Assembly (NCBI GenBank): GCA_037179515.1
Contig: JAXCGZ010011647.1
Span: 1 to 64,000 of the forward strand
Origin: Halocaridina rubra
Taxonomy: Eukaryota; Arthropoda; Malacostraca; Decapoda; Atyidae
Direction of reading: 5' to 3'
DNA: 64,000 bases
The notes beneath the pieces were generated by a model that saw nothing but the letters and a program-made list of their open reading frames with translations, was not told the DNA's origin and ran no database searches. Position 1 is the first letter of the stretch. Each line of letters begins with the position of its first letter. This document shows, piece after piece, positions 42,208 to 56,729 of the stretch. The position numbers were made by a program, and so were the translations under genes.

Positions 42208-43517
42208 GGAAACATATCTCTCTTCACTTGGAATCCTTCAACTTTTTGTCTGTGAGGCAACATGGCTTCAGAGAAGGAAGATCAACAGTAACAAACTTAT
42301 TAGAATTTTATGATGAGGTAAGCCAAATCTTACAGGAAAGAGAGGTCTGGGCAGATTGCATATTCCTAGACTTCCAGAAAGCGTTTGACACTGTTCCACA
42401 TGGGAGACTTATTAGGAAGCTGCAATCAATGGCTAGAATAGGTGGAAATGTCTTGGAATGGATAAAAACTTACTTAGAAGGAAGGGAACAGAGGGTTAGA
42501 GTAAGACACTCAGTGTCTGAATGGAGAAGAGTTAGTAGTGGAGTTCCACAGGGTTCAGTTTTAGGGCCACTTTTGTTCCTTGTATATGTAAATGACCTAC
42601 CAGAGTCTGTAAATTCATTCATGAATATGTTTGCAGATGATGCAAAGATTGTGAAGAAAGTAAAAAACGAGAACAATGGTAGAGAACTTCAGGAGGATCT
42701 AAATAATCTGCATGAGTGGTCAGAAAAGTGGCTAATGAAATTCAATACTTCAAAATGTAAGGTAATGAGAATGGGTACAAGTGCAAGAAGGCCCAAGCTT
42801 GACTACTCGGTGGCTGGAGTACAACTTCAAGAGACAGAAAATGAGAGAGATCTAGGAGTAAACATACTGGCAGATTTGTCTCCAGAAATACATATAAATG
42901 GCGTAGTAAGGGCAGCATATGCATTCTTATCAAATGTAAGGGTAGCCTTCAGGCACATGGACAAGGAAATGTTCAGAAATATTTATGTAACCTATGTGAG
43001 GCCAAAACTCGAATATGCAGCCCCCTTTTGGAATCCGCACTTGAAAAAGCACATAGCTAAGCTTGAAAAAGTTCAAAGACATGCCACGAAACTGGTGCCA
43101 GAAATACGCAATCTCGGTTATGATGAGAGGCTGAGGCAATTAGACTTGCCATCACTCGAAGCTAGAAGAGTAAGGGGGGATATGGTGACAGTCTTTAAAT
43201 TCCTTCATGGTTATGATAGAGTGGATAGGGATCGATATTTCGATATGGCTGGCTCTAGAACTAGAGGTCATAGTTTGAAGCTTCGTAAGAAAACTTGTTT
43301 GCAGGAAGTAAGGAAATACTTTTTCAGTGTAAGAGTAGTTGATAATTGGAATTCGCTAAGCGAGGAGGTAGTTAATGCTATCTCAATCCATAGTTTTAAG
43401 GACAGGTATGATAAGTATCACTAAGTCTAAAAATGGAACCGATCAGGAGACGGGAAGATACGAGCTTTGGGCTCTTTCCCGTAAACACAATTAGGTAATC
43501 ACAATTAGGTAATCTCA
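42208..43517 (+). mobile_element. CR1-like LINE, copy 3 (5'-truncated, intact 3' reverse-transcriptase frame)
   Basis: It starts after (CA)n and ends in the AATTAGGTAATCAC tail next to (GA)n. The reading frame to 43424 is uninterrupted over about 400 codons, from 'ESFNFLSVRQHGFREGRS' through 'FLDFQKAFDTVPHGRLIRKL', 'SSGVPQGSVLGPLLF' and 'NMFADDAKIVKKV' to 'HSFKDRYDKY'. These are the palm motifs (D at 'FLDF', the 'FADD' box) and thumb of a LINE reverse transcriptase. The endonuclease and N-terminal RT are missing, so it cannot move on its own. Confidence 0.9.
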
Positions 43518-43576
43518 CAGAGAGAGAGAGAGAGAGGAGAGAGAGAGGAGAGGAGAGAGAGAGAGAGAGAGAGAGA
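43518..43576. repeat. (GA)n microsatellite
   Basis: Purine tract directly following the LINE tail. Confidence 0.95.
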
Positions 43577-44456
43577 TATTAAATACTTTATTATGATTAT
43601 ATCAAAAGACTTTATTATGATTATATCAATGTGATATACTGACAACTGAAAAAAAAATATCAATGTAATTTACAGACTACTGATAAAGTAGCATGAAAGT
43701 TTCCAAGTTTTTTTTTTATTATTAAAATTACCAGTATTCCTCCTGTAATTACTAAGCCTTTCTGCTATGCTATAAACCCTAGTTGTAGTTTTCCAAATGC
43801 ATTGTTTTTTTTGGCATTAACACTAACTTGAAGAACTGTTTCGCTGCAATTGTATAAAGATTTTTTCTCATAGTTTCATGTATTAAATCTAAATAACTTT
43901 TTTAGTTTTCTGTTTGTTTGTTTCATAAACCTAAAAGGCCCATTATTCTAATAACTCATAAATTATTAAGGGAGTGATGTGAAGACATTGTTGATACCGA
44001 CTTCAACAAGAAATTGTTCTTTAACAGTACTACTCGTTTTTTATTTTAATCATCTCTTTACTCATAATGATTTGCTTAACTCATATAATAGTTTTTCATT
44101 TTCTGAGGTGCTGGCTCAATTTTTGTTATTATTTCAACGTCCTTCTACTCTGCTGAAGTGGAATGAGTATTTTATTTGTAGGAATTTGTTTGCCAACTTC
44201 TTTTCTTGTGATGCTGCATGAAGTTTACAATCAGCTACTTTCCCTTACATAAAAGTGAATCATGTCTTTGCACTACAGAACATAGTCAATTAGATTGGTT
44301 GTGTGAAAGCTAAGAAATCTATTTTGTAGGTGCTGGGTCTATAGGAAACCCAAGAGGGCATGCTGATGCCTAGAGATATGATATTGGAGGTACATCAAAA
44401 GCAGGCAAAATTTAGTAGGATGGATATGGTAATGTGTCCATGATTGCATCCTCTAC
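43577..44456. other. Intron sequence, nothing recognisable
   Basis: An open frame at 43979-44221 (plus) has no recognisable motif. No repeat shared within the window. Confidence 0.45.
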
Positions 44457-44610
44457 AGTAGTGGCCTCTCTGACTCAGCGGTAACGCTCGTGACTTTAAT
44501 TCAATAAGTCATGGGTTCGCAGCCTGCCATGGTGTGAAGATAACGAGGGCATTTACTCAGGGTAAAGGTCACACTAGCCAATACCAAAGTTATTTGTAAG
44601 AAAGTAGAAA
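44457..44610 (+). mobile_element. tRNA-derived SINE (family S2-like)
   Basis: The head 'ctgactcagcggtaacgctc' (A-box-like) and 'catgggttcgcagcctg' (B-box-like) are followed by 'gagggcatttactcagggtaaaggtcacac', which parallels the S2 body. It differs in the head, so it may be a separate subfamily. Confidence 0.6.
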
Positions 44611-44659
44611 AAGGAGTCGCTGACATAAAACCGATTGCATCACTGTATATTTTACAGTC

Positions 44660-44840
44660 CTAGGGAGTGAACCCGTCTTGTTGTAAGAGGTAATAATCTT
44701 CCAGGACCACTATTTCATCATGGACTCTGGGGGCATCATTGAAGAAGCTGGGGAAGAATCCCTCAGAAATTGGACTACAGAGGTATTTTATTAAGTCAAT
44801 GTCATTGCAGCCCTCTGAGAGCTGAATATACCCAGAGGTA
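44660..44840 (-). other. Exon-like open segment, unrecognised
   Basis: It is preceded on the minus strand by a strong acceptor ('ttgtctttccatgttgtcag|TACC'). The ~60-codon frame ends at a stop (44660), with 'GYIQLSEGCNDIDLIKYLC' and 'APRVHDEIVVLEDYYLL'. I do not recognise it. Its phase (one base completing a codon) does not fit the neighbouring BIG-like exons, so it would be a different gene, an alternative end or a chance frame. Confidence 0.25.
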
Positions 44841-45823
44841 CTGACAACATGGAAAGACAAAAGAACACACACATGGCAATAGAACATCAGAACCAGAAAA
44901 CCTTGCTGATATCTAAGGGAATGAAATACAAACATGATAAAGATGAGTAACAGCATACAGTATCTGGAACATTTCTTCTAATGAAGGAATAAATGCCTTT
45001 ACGGAACAACATCTATCTATCTATCAATATACATGAGCCATGTTACAACGTGGAAGACAAATATTATTGAGATTGAGCAATATCTATCTGATTTTAATTT
45101 TTTTATACATAAACATAAATACTCTTTCAACATTAAGTATATATCCTTAACTTATTCTTTATATGCAATATTGCAATGATAAATACGCCTGGAATAGCAT
45201 CAGATCGAATATTACTAAATATATTTCTTGGCCCTTCAATGTACTTCTAATGCATGCAATGTTGCAATAATTATAGAAATGCTTATGCTAGTTGAAAATA
45301 ATCTTGAGTTTTTTCATGTAACTTAATATCGAAAACAAGGGTTCTTTAAATGGACCACAGGGACATGTTGTGCTCTGCTGTCTTTGTCACAGGAAAAAAG
45401 AAACTTATAAAAGGGAAAACATATTACTATGATCCAAGGTAGTCGCCTCAGCTAAATTACCAGACAACCTGCATACAGTTGTAGTAAAAAAAACTAAGTT
45501 AATGATGTTATTTTAGTGCAAACAAGGATGAAAATAAAGTGAATTCAAGCTTCCTACAACCGAGTAAAAGCAAATCAAGAAAAACGTATTGGGCTCTGAA
45601 CTCTTTAAGACTTGGGGCATTTTTCCCCCTGTGAGCCACTATGTATAGCTCATAAATGTCATAAATCAAGCTTCCAAAAGCACAAGGTTGGAATTCTCTA
45701 CTTCCATATTGTTGTTAGGAGGAGGCCATACCTACTCAGTATGGTGGTATGGCACATTTCACAAGAGTACAGTTTGGTGGGCTAGTTGAAGATAAAAATA
45801 ATAAATAATCATTCAAAGCAAAC
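44841..45823. other. Intron sequence, nothing recognisable
   Basis: AT-rich non-coding sequence without shared repeats. Confidence 0.45.
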
Positions 45824-46029
45824 CTTCATTAGGCTTGTTGTCCTCTGCTCTTCTATTTCAGGGGGTACAGGTTCAATTGTACGTGGAGTTTTCTTGTCAA
45901 GAAATGGGTTGACTCTCTTCTCGTGCTGCGTTGATGGAAGCGAATGCTGGTTTTTTCGTCTACGATAATCAGTTATCAAGTTAGCAACTTCCCTCTCCGT
46001 TACAACTCTGTACACGCTTTGCTGGCCTC
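45824..46029 (-). CDS. Internal exon of the BIG3/ARFGEF3-like gene
   Basis: 206 bases with acceptor 'caatttcag|GAGGCC' and donor 'ATGAAG|gtttgc'. The entry phase is 1 (the preceding exon ends in G, giving a Gly codon) and the exit phase is 0, matching both neighbours. It encodes 'SVYRVVTEREVANLITDYRR' and a basic/Pro-rich linker 'KRVNPFLDKKTPRTIEPVPP'. I recognise no domain. It is assigned by phase, strand and position between two BIG-like exons. Other phase-0 exons could lie between it and 31029. Confidence 0.65.
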
Positions 46030-46808
46030 CTGAAATTGAATGAAGACAGCTTCAAAATATTTTGAGCATTTATGAACCAAATTGAAAATATTTTCATTTC
46101 AAAATATACTGTGATTATTGCTTGCAAACATAAAAGCAACTTGATCATACAAGTTCGTTACAAAACTACTGTCACTGCATATTCATTATCATGAAAAATA
46201 CAAATACCAAATATTTCTTTAAAATTACAACTCTGATTGCCACATATCACATTAACTTTAGCTAATATAGAATTCACTGAGTTTGCAACATGGTTAGTCA
46301 CTGCATATCCTCTACACTGACAGGTGTGAGCACTAACATTAAAACTGGATGGTCCTTTATCATTATATCTACTTAAGTTTTCTCATCTGTTGTTGAATGA
46401 GAAAATTTATCCAGTCTGAGACATGATAAATCTATGGTGCATTAACAGGCTGTCCTATCAGGAGAGAGCTACCATAGAATACTCTGCATAGCTATGTGTA
46501 AGTACCAACAATATTAATCAATGTAAGCTCTGAAAGCAGAATGAAGTAAAAAGGTACATATTAACGTGGGTTAGTACTGTTGGATCTACCCTCTGTGTAT
46601 TTATTCACAATACAGATATAGCTGGTAATAGTGACACTGCTTACTAACATACTTGCCCACCCAATGCCTCTGCTTCATTCTCGAAAAACATATTTAAGTA
46701 GATTATATACACCCTCTGCAAATCTCCATAGTCATGCATAAATAAGTATCTCGGTACATACCAGAGCTCAGAAATAGAAATACTTTTGAAAAATCACATT
46801 TATCACAA
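46030..46808. other. Intron sequence, nothing recognisable
   Basis: No coding or repeat signal seen. Confidence 0.45.
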
Positions 46809-49060
46809 TTATAACATAGATGTAGTTGCATTCTCAGCTGCCTGGTCAAACAGCCCCAAGTCACCAGGGAAGGTCATGACCAAATCGGGGCTTTCCCACA
46901 AAGCTCTCAAGAAGGGTATATTGTGCTGTTGGTATATGTGGTTGAAAGCTGTGTAGTTTTCTATAATGTGTCTGATTTTATGTGATGATGTGTAATATCT
47001 TGGAAGGACATCACTGACAAATCCATCCAGCCTCCTCTGATAGGGAGGATTCAGGATGGATATCAGGACTTTGTGCATGCAGCTGTGTGTTATCATCGAG
47101 TAACTGGATGGGATGTCATGTTAACTGGGTATGGATATATTTGCAGCGACTGGTTTGAGATGGGTGAGGGAGAAGAAATGACAATACTTACTTGAGATAT
47201 TGTGTGCTACGGGTTGTTTTCATGCTCTTTAGCATCTGTGGGTGAGCTGCTATGTAGTGTTGTAGGTGGAGTTGGTTAGTGGAGGCTGTGAAGAATATTT
47301 GTGTGCCTTTCATGTCGAGATGGTCTTTGACTTTGAGGACTTTTATTTCTTGGTGTAAATGGTCTCTGGGTGTGCAGCCTGTAACTACTTTTAGTGCTTT
47401 GTTTTGTATAACCTACAGGGTGTTAGTGAGGCTGTGTACTGTTGTAGTGATTTCTTTGTAGTGTCCTAGTTTGTATGGGGAAGTGTCCAGAGAGCATTAA
47501 GTCTCTGTATCAGTTTGTTTCTGATCAAAATGCCATGTTTATGAGATGATACTGATGTATCATATGTTACACCGAGGATTTTAGATGCGTGTTAAGGGAT
47601 GTTGCTTTTATGGCTAGGTCCAATTTAAGTCTGTTTGTGATGAACCATTCAAGTAGTGTGTTGAGGTAATGCTGGAGAAGAGTTGCAGCTATGTTTGCAT
47701 TTGTGACTGTAATGTTGTCTGCGTTGGAAGCTATGTGATCTTAGGGTGAGTGTGGAGTGGGTAGAGGCTACATATATAGATTAAAAATATCACAGATCCA
47801 TATGGGACCCTATTTATAAAATCTAATGATGTCTGATGATGGGCTGGCAAATGATATGTGTTCACACCTGCCTGCGAGCTAGTTGGTTAGATATCACTTT
47901 GTGCTACTCAGCATGTCAGTGTTGAAAATATTATCGTGAGGTTATAGTAGGGGATGGCATCAAATCTTTTACTTCTTTCTAATGTGACAAGAAGTGTCCT
48001 ATGTGCCAATTTAGCTAAGCTGTTGCAATACAAAATTCTTTGTGTCAGGGCTAAAGGAAGAGTGTTTGTGGAGTGGAATGGTCTGAATCAGTGTCGTGAT
48101 GAGGCTAAAGGACACTTAAGTGTAATTTGTTGCCATATTAGTAAGTCGATGGCTTTAGAAGGAGTGCAGAGCAGTGCAATGGGGTGAGGTGAAGAGGGTG
48201 GTGAAGGGTATTTGCTGGCTTTGGGGATTGAAATAATGACAACATGCTTTTAGTTGTTGGTTGACGTATTGTGTGCGTAGCTGTAGTAAGATATGTTAGT
48301 GATTGCTTGTATGCCTTGTGGCCCCAGGTGTCAGAGGTGTAAGTTGCTTACATATCTGGACCACAGGCAAATGACAGCTTGAGATTGGAGATTATGCGTT
48401 TTGTCCGATGGTTAGTGAAAAGTGTCTTGTCTGAGTCTGCAGAGAATAGTCTCTTACATCTGATGACCCATCAGTAGTCATGGTGAGGGTGAAAATAAAT
48501 GACATGAGAGAAATGGCTGATGAAGCTATATGCTTGTTGATTGTCTGAGGGCATAGTTTTTGTGTTGTGATGGTAGCATGTGATTTTGCTGTGTTACTAT
48601 TTTATAGTGTAAGGCTGTTTATTGTTTTGTAGAGCTTGTTGGTGCAAGTAAATATTCCAAATTAATGTTTGTTATTCAATTAGTTTATTGTTTATTTGAG
48701 AGTCCATAGCTATATTTGTTGAGTAGCGTTCTTTTAGTAGGATGTTAGAGAATGTTTTAGCGAGTCACATTGTCTGATGAAATCTTGAATTTCCAGTATG
48801 AAACTGAGGTTGTGTCTTTTTTGCTAACTCTATCGATACATTTTTGTTTTTGTTTTTCTTGAATTATTATCTTTAAAGAGTGTAGAGCATCATTTATTTT
48901 TGTAATGGGTGTACTGATTAGCATTTCAAATTGCTTTTCTGTTTCATTAGTGAGAGATTCCAAGTTGGCTCCTTTGGAATTGGTGTATGTGTGTCTGCAG
49001 CCAGCTGGGGGGGGGGGGTCTTGTGTTGGTTGTAAGAAGGTGGTCATACCCTAAAGTTTT
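46809..49060 (-). pseudogene. Decayed Jockey/I-type LINE reverse transcriptase
   Basis: Many stops and shifts, but the order is clear on the minus strand. The segment at 48757-49047 is probably upstream pol, from position only. Around 47700-47780 'NADNITVT' stands where the catalytic YADD box is expected. 'LQHYLNTLLEWFITNRLKL' follows near 47650, 'IRNKLIQRLNALWTL' near 47510, 'QNKALKVVTGCTPRDHLH' near 47380 and the C-terminus 'PFLRALWESPDLVMTFPGDL' at 46840-46930. It belongs to neither of the other LINE families here. Far older than the CR1-like copies. Confidence 0.65.
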
Positions 49061-49199
49061 GACCACCTTCCATGGTGTCGAGGGGGCGAGAATCAAAAAC
49101 AGGAGGTGATGTCTGGAGAAGATGGTAAGGAGTGATCTTAGTGGGAAAATTATATATTCATGACTTATCTGGAATTAGAAGGTTTCTTGATTTTTAAGC

Positions 49200-49246
49200 A
49201 ATAGCCTTCCTTGGGGACTCGGGGCTGTTTGACCAGGCATTTTATG
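49200..49246 (+). repeat. Inverted fragment of the same LINE's 3' end
   Basis: 'ggggactcggggctgtttgaccaggca' matches the complement of 46838-46870. It is a short, oppositely oriented second piece of the LINE C-terminal coding end. Confidence 0.5.
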
Positions 49247-50330
49247 GAACAACTACAAGAACTGTATATATCAGTTATGTAGAAAGGAACTATTATTTTT
49301 TTATATAGCTATGATAAACATGATACTTCATGTGTATTTGTATTTATGAGTACAGGTAGCTACTGAGATACTGTATTTATACATAACTATAGAGGTATGA
49401 AGAGGATGTATATAAATAACTTAAAACACATTTTAACAGAATGAACCAGAGGCATTAAGTTGGCAAATATATAAGATATTAATAACAATCTTACCAGCTA
49501 CATCTGAACTGTGTATAAAGAAGCAAAGGTAGATCTAGCAGTGATACCTTAAGTTAGCTGAAAGTGATATAGCTGTAACTCTACTGTCGAGGAGTGTAAT
49601 GGCTTAAAATATATTTATGTCAGGTGTTCATCCCAAGGAATTGGCTTCTGAATGAAATAAAAATTCCAGTGTCGTATATTTAGTTTTGCCAACTTCATAG
49701 GAAGAACATAGACTTGAAACCTGAGAAAGGAAAATTCATCAGGAAAACAGTAAGTGATATTTCTCAGATGCTAGTAAATTATGGGAAAAGTTAGCACGAA
49801 GCCGTGACATAGGGGTCAAACCCTGGTAAAGTCCATAACCAATGGCCAAAAGTCAAGTGCTGGAACACCCTCCCCTCTGCTTAGACGGAAACCAATTGGA
49901 ATCTTTGACTATGTGTACTGGTTGGTGTTATTGGTCCAGGATAGACCTAACGACTATAAATTCCACCCCTTTGAAGCTTACAAAAGAGGGGAGCCTTGAT
50001 ATTTTTTCCGGCAGTGCAAGGAGTTCAGGCAGAGATTAAGGAGTAGATATAACAGGCAGTGTCATCACGGGTACCTTGGGCTGAGAACTGTAAGATGTAC
50101 ACAACCACTAGGCTTTGGGCTTATCAGGTGTTTGTAAGAAGACTTCAAAAATAAAAACACCTTGTCCGTCTACTTAAACTCCAACGTTTCTTATAAGATA
50201 ATGATGAAGTAAAAGAAAACTTACGTGGATAATTAACAGAAGAAAATAAAACAGCCTGACACCAGCAACCTTAAACTATTTCACAACTGCCTGAGCAAAA
50301 TTACTGCTGGTAGTTATGATGGCAATATTC
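49247..50330. other. Intron sequence, nothing recognisable
   Basis: A short open frame at 49842-50039 (plus) has no recognisable motif. Confidence 0.45.
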
Positions 50331-50425
50331 CAATTCCTTGTTGATGACAAAAAGAAAAAGAGCAGGTGAAAAAACAGAGCCACATGGAACATCACTAGTA
50401 ACTGGGAATGAGCGAGATGTTGCTA
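50331..50425 (-). pseudogene. LINE reverse-transcriptase palm fragment
   Basis: The minus strand reads 'VTSDVPCGSVFSPALFLFVI', a decayed 'SGVPQGSVLSPxLFLLFIN' motif. The flanks are too degraded to classify. Confidence 0.5.
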
Positions 50426-51904
50426 CCACAGGTATTATGCAAACATTAACTCTAAGTGCACTCTAGAACATTATAATATGCAGTTTTCTCCTCATGATGT
50501 ACTATATGGTCTGAGTCCAAATACAGTGCAATGCAACTCCTTCAAATAAATAAGTTTGGAGCACTGGCACTCATATTTTTGCCAAGAGCTAGCTCAGCAT
50601 AGACTTGGAAATATATATAGCCACCAGAGGTCAAACTACTATTATAACTATTTAGTTTTTAAAATATTAGTATTATTATTATTTTATGAGGAAGAGGAGG
50701 TGGTGGGGGAGTAGAAAGATGTGGAAAAGGGGGAAGAAGAGGAGTAGAAGAAAGCAAAACTGTAGTAGTAAATAGAGTTTGGTGGGGTATATGGAAGGAT
50801 AATAAAAGTGAATGTTGAAAGAAAGCATGACAATGAGAAGATGTAGATATTGTTGGTTACTTGTGTAAGATTATGCAGCATGGTAGTTAAGCAGGTTGAC
50901 AAACGAAGACATTTGGAATGTGATATAAAAGTAGAAGGCGATCAAGGAAAACAGATAGATCACAGAGGAGGAGGAGGAAGGGTGAAGCTACCTGGAGTAC
51001 TAAGTAGAAGAATGAAGAGAAAGATCTAAGCCATAGCAAATCTATGTGTGGGTTGCATGAAAGAATGAAGGATGCAACAGGGTTAATGGGAATGAACTTT
51101 GGACTCTGAGTACCAAGAGAGACGTAGCTAACTGCACATGAAAAGGTGAAATGCTATCCTAATCACCATGACTATTCAAGGATCCTTGCACCCACTTGCT
51201 TTTAGTCCCAACAGGTAATCAGATGCTTTCATTATTCAGTTTCTTAAAACATCTGATGTGATAAGTCCTGAGCCAAAAAATACTTGCTTCATGATAAATA
51301 TCATTAACTCCAGTGAGATAAATTAAACACAAAAAGTAAAATTTAAACGGAAAAACTGAGAAGGGAGGCATCAATGCAGAATTAAAACGTTACATTTTTA
51401 GTAAGTTTCATGAAGCATTAAGCTAGGAAAAGAATCAATATGGTTACCATGAAAAAGAAACATGGGTACATGGGTGAGGTGTAAAAATACCATCTAAATA
51501 AATTCAGAGATATGAATCGGTCATAAATAATAAAAATTCAAATCACCAATATATTACCAGGTATATTATCAAATAAGAATTTAAGAAATTGAAATCAAAG
51601 AAATAGAGCAACACATGGAAACGAAGCCTATGCCAGAAATGGAGAGCTTAAAAATGGTGGGTTAATGATAAAGTCGGGGCCTCCAGGATGTGTAGATCTT
51701 CTTCTCTGAACATAAATATGGCATGTGTCATGGTATTGCCTCAATGTGATCTCAATACCTTATAATTTGTCATAGGCTTATCCAATGTCTCAAACTAGAA
51801 CAGTTTTCTTACATGACAGATATAACTAGAGCAAATAATAATTTAAAAGCCTCTGGTAATGACATCTATTATTTCAATCGTCAGTTGAATGATATAAGCA
51901 TTTT
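50426..51904. other. Intron sequence with a purine-rich stretch
   Basis: 50685-51010 is rich in GAGG/GGAAG and codes for nothing recognisable. The rest shows no signal. Confidence 0.45.
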
Positions 51905-52160
51905 TGTGTGTGTGTGTGACACCTGGATAGGCAAAGAAATTGCCCTCAACATGCCCAGACACAAAGAAATGGTTGAAACAAAGAAAAAGTAAAGTTCAAG
52001 GACAAGGCAGAAATAAGAGAATGATACAAATAGGAAAAGGACAGGCTGATAAAATGGATGAAATAATGAAGACTTAGAGATACGGCAGAATTAGGCCCTG
52101 AGATGACGATAGATCCTCTTATTGATGGAGGATAGGTCAAAAGAATTAAGGAAGACATAA
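51905..52160 (-). mobile_element. 3' end of the Jockey-like LINE in a BIG-like gene intron
   Basis: It matches 63440-63700 in reverse: C-terminal codons 'SSINKRIYRHLRA' then a stop, followed by the 3' UTR ('tcaaccatttctttgtgtctgggc', 'ccaggtgtcac') and a CA-rich tail. It lies just downstream of the exon donor at 52206 and in the same orientation as the gene. Confidence 0.8.
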
Positions 52161-52206
52161 GGAGGAGAGATACTCTTACTTTCTATTACAGTATATAAAG
52201 GCTTAC

Positions 52207-53222
52207 CAGCTAGACTTGCTACCCCAGAATCTCCAACATCAGCATACTCAATGATCTCGGAGTCTTCTGAATCAGAGCTATATTCTTGCGCTAAATCGGC
52301 CAATGTAAAAGGTCGACTTTCAGGCAAATCCTCCTTCATTTTTGGTAAGGTTTCTTCAAACAAATTTTCCTTCTTATGACATGAGTCAGATCTTCCTTCC
52401 TCATTTCTGTTGGGTCTAGCCGTATTGTCACAAATATCGTAACTTGCACTTAATGTGTCTGACCCTCTGTCCTCTGAATCCAGTTCTAAATCTCTTTGCT
52501 TTCCTTTAGTAAAACGATCATTAAATTCCACCAAATTCTTCGTCCATTTCTCCAGACTTTTCCGATGGGCCGTGGGAAATTCGTCGGGCTGTATTGTGAG
52601 AAAAAATATTGGTTGATCATTCATTTTGTCAACTGCGGAGTAGTGGCCATCCTTGTCAATGACTAAGTCCAAATATACGTTGCATAGTTCTGTAAAGGAA
52701 TCTCTTAGCAAGTGAATGTACTGCATCGTATCATCCTTCAGCAGCTTTGCTGGTCGTACAGGTTTCACGACATTTTGTTCTTTATGGCAACTCTCGATTT
52801 CTGCTTCAGTCCTATTGTCTTTTGCATTCTCAACCAAGTGCTCTTCTTTAATTGTATTCTTAGTTCTCGTGTCTTTTTCAAGAACAGTTTTAACCTCCTC
52901 TAAACCCAACCCATTCTTAACTTGGGATAATGTAAGATCAAAAAGCGTCACCATTCTCAGAGTCCAGCTCGCACCTGCTTGTTTATAAAGGTTTGCAGCT
53001 CTTTCAGACTGCGCTACCTTCTGTATCAAAAACTTTAGCCCTGGACGACGATCGAATTCCACAGATGCCATGTAAGAGAGTTGTAGAGCATCAAGCAGAA
53101 TCTGTATTTGGTCTGAATTCATAAATTGTAGGGCACCAGGTACTTTTCCCTCACTCTCAGCTATATGACCTTCATTGGTTTTATTTGAGAAATTGACATC
53201 TTGCAGCAGAACATTGGCCAAA
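52207..53222 (-). CDS. Large exon of a BIG-family ARF-GEF (BIG3/ARFGEF3-like)
   Basis: 1016 bases with acceptor 'tatgttttcag|TTTGG' and donor 'CTAGCTG|gtaagc'. It is open throughout: the first base completes a codon and it exits in phase 1. Near residue 48 is 'LSYMASVEFDRRPGLKFL', then 'AANLYKQAGASWTLRMVTLF'. This aligns with the C-terminal 'FA..F......L.K....NLLKQ...S..LR.LF' block of BIG1/2 and, in wording, is closest to BIG3. A Glu/Lys-rich linker follows, then 'YIHLLRDSFTELCNVYLDL' and an acidic Ser-rich tail ('QEYSSDSEDSEIIEYADVG'). The Sec7 catalytic domain would be encoded upstream, outside the window. BIG-family assignment is fairly firm, BIG3 less so. Confidence 0.7.
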
Positions 53223-53539
53223 CTGAAAACATAAATTCAATGAAAAAAAGATTAGATTGTGCATGCATACATATAGAAAAATTACTGCAGACACTGTTAT
53301 ATAGAGAAAATATATCAGAGAAAAGTTGAAGGAAAAAGGGGGCAGATGGCACACTCAGATTATATATGATTTGGAGAGTAGATAAAACTTATAATGAGGC
53401 TGAAAGACAGGAACGAGAAGAAAGAAGTTAAATTTACGACAGAGAAAACAGAATTTGCAAAGAGGAGGGTTATAGCACAATTACTTAAGATCATAAATGA
53501 GCTTAATGTTAGTATCTTCTATTTTCATGAAAGGGAGGA
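53223..53539. other. Intron sequence, nothing recognisable
   Basis: AT-rich, with no features seen. Confidence 0.45.
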
Positions 53540-53880
53540 AATAAGCTTAGTATAGTTAAATAAAGGAGAATATTGAACAATTTACGAGATGATCAACTTG
53601 GTATACTTAAAGAATATTGATAAATTTAAAAAGCCAATCAGCTTGGTATACTTGAATAAAGGAAAATACTGAACAATCCACGAGGAAATCAGCTTGGTAT
53701 ACTTAAATTAAGGAGAATATTGAATTATTTACAAGACACTTTCATGAGCAGAATGCGTATTATGAATATCATAAATAAGTTTAATGTATGTATTTTCTAT
53801 TTTCATGAAAAAGAGGATATCAGCTTAGTATACTTAAATAGAAGAAAATTTTGAACTATATACAAGAAACTATCATGAGG
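53540..53880. repeat. Degenerate minisatellite, about 65-bp unit
   Basis: Five imperfect units built around 'cagcttggtatacttaaata' and 'aggagaatattgaacaattt'. Non-coding. Confidence 0.7.
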
Positions 53881-54239
53881 TGCATGTACACCATAAGAGT
53901 ATTAGAAAACTTATTCATATGCAGTGGAGAGTAATATGCCTTAGAGAATATAGATGATTAGAGGGCAAGAGATTTAGACAAAATGAAAGAGGATGTGATT
54001 GACAGAACAAACTGTTACACCAAACAGGCAGTTAAATAAGAGAATCTGCAATGATATCAGTCATATATGAATCTAATGAGTCAACATGGCAGATGGGACA
54101 GGATGGTGATAAGTTTAATGATTCAGGTCCAATAAGAAATTTGGGAGTAGTGTGTGGTCCACGAGTAACATAACCCTCAGAGGGCGGGCATTTTACAGGA
54201 AACTAATTGTGTTTGATTACATGCTAACGTTCACTCATG
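53881..54239. other. Intron or flanking sequence, nothing recognisable
   Basis: No signal seen. Confidence 0.4.
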
Positions 54240-56723
<2,484 letters not shown>

Positions 56724-56729
56724 TATATA

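Noticed and set aside
50684..50902. Ser/Thr-rich open frame on the minus strand
   Set aside because: It is a shadow of a purine-rich stretch with no conserved motif.
52091..53221. A single uninterrupted gene of 376 codons
   Set aside because: A good donor at 52206 and the LINE-derived last residues show that the 3' part of the open frame is intron, not native coding sequence.
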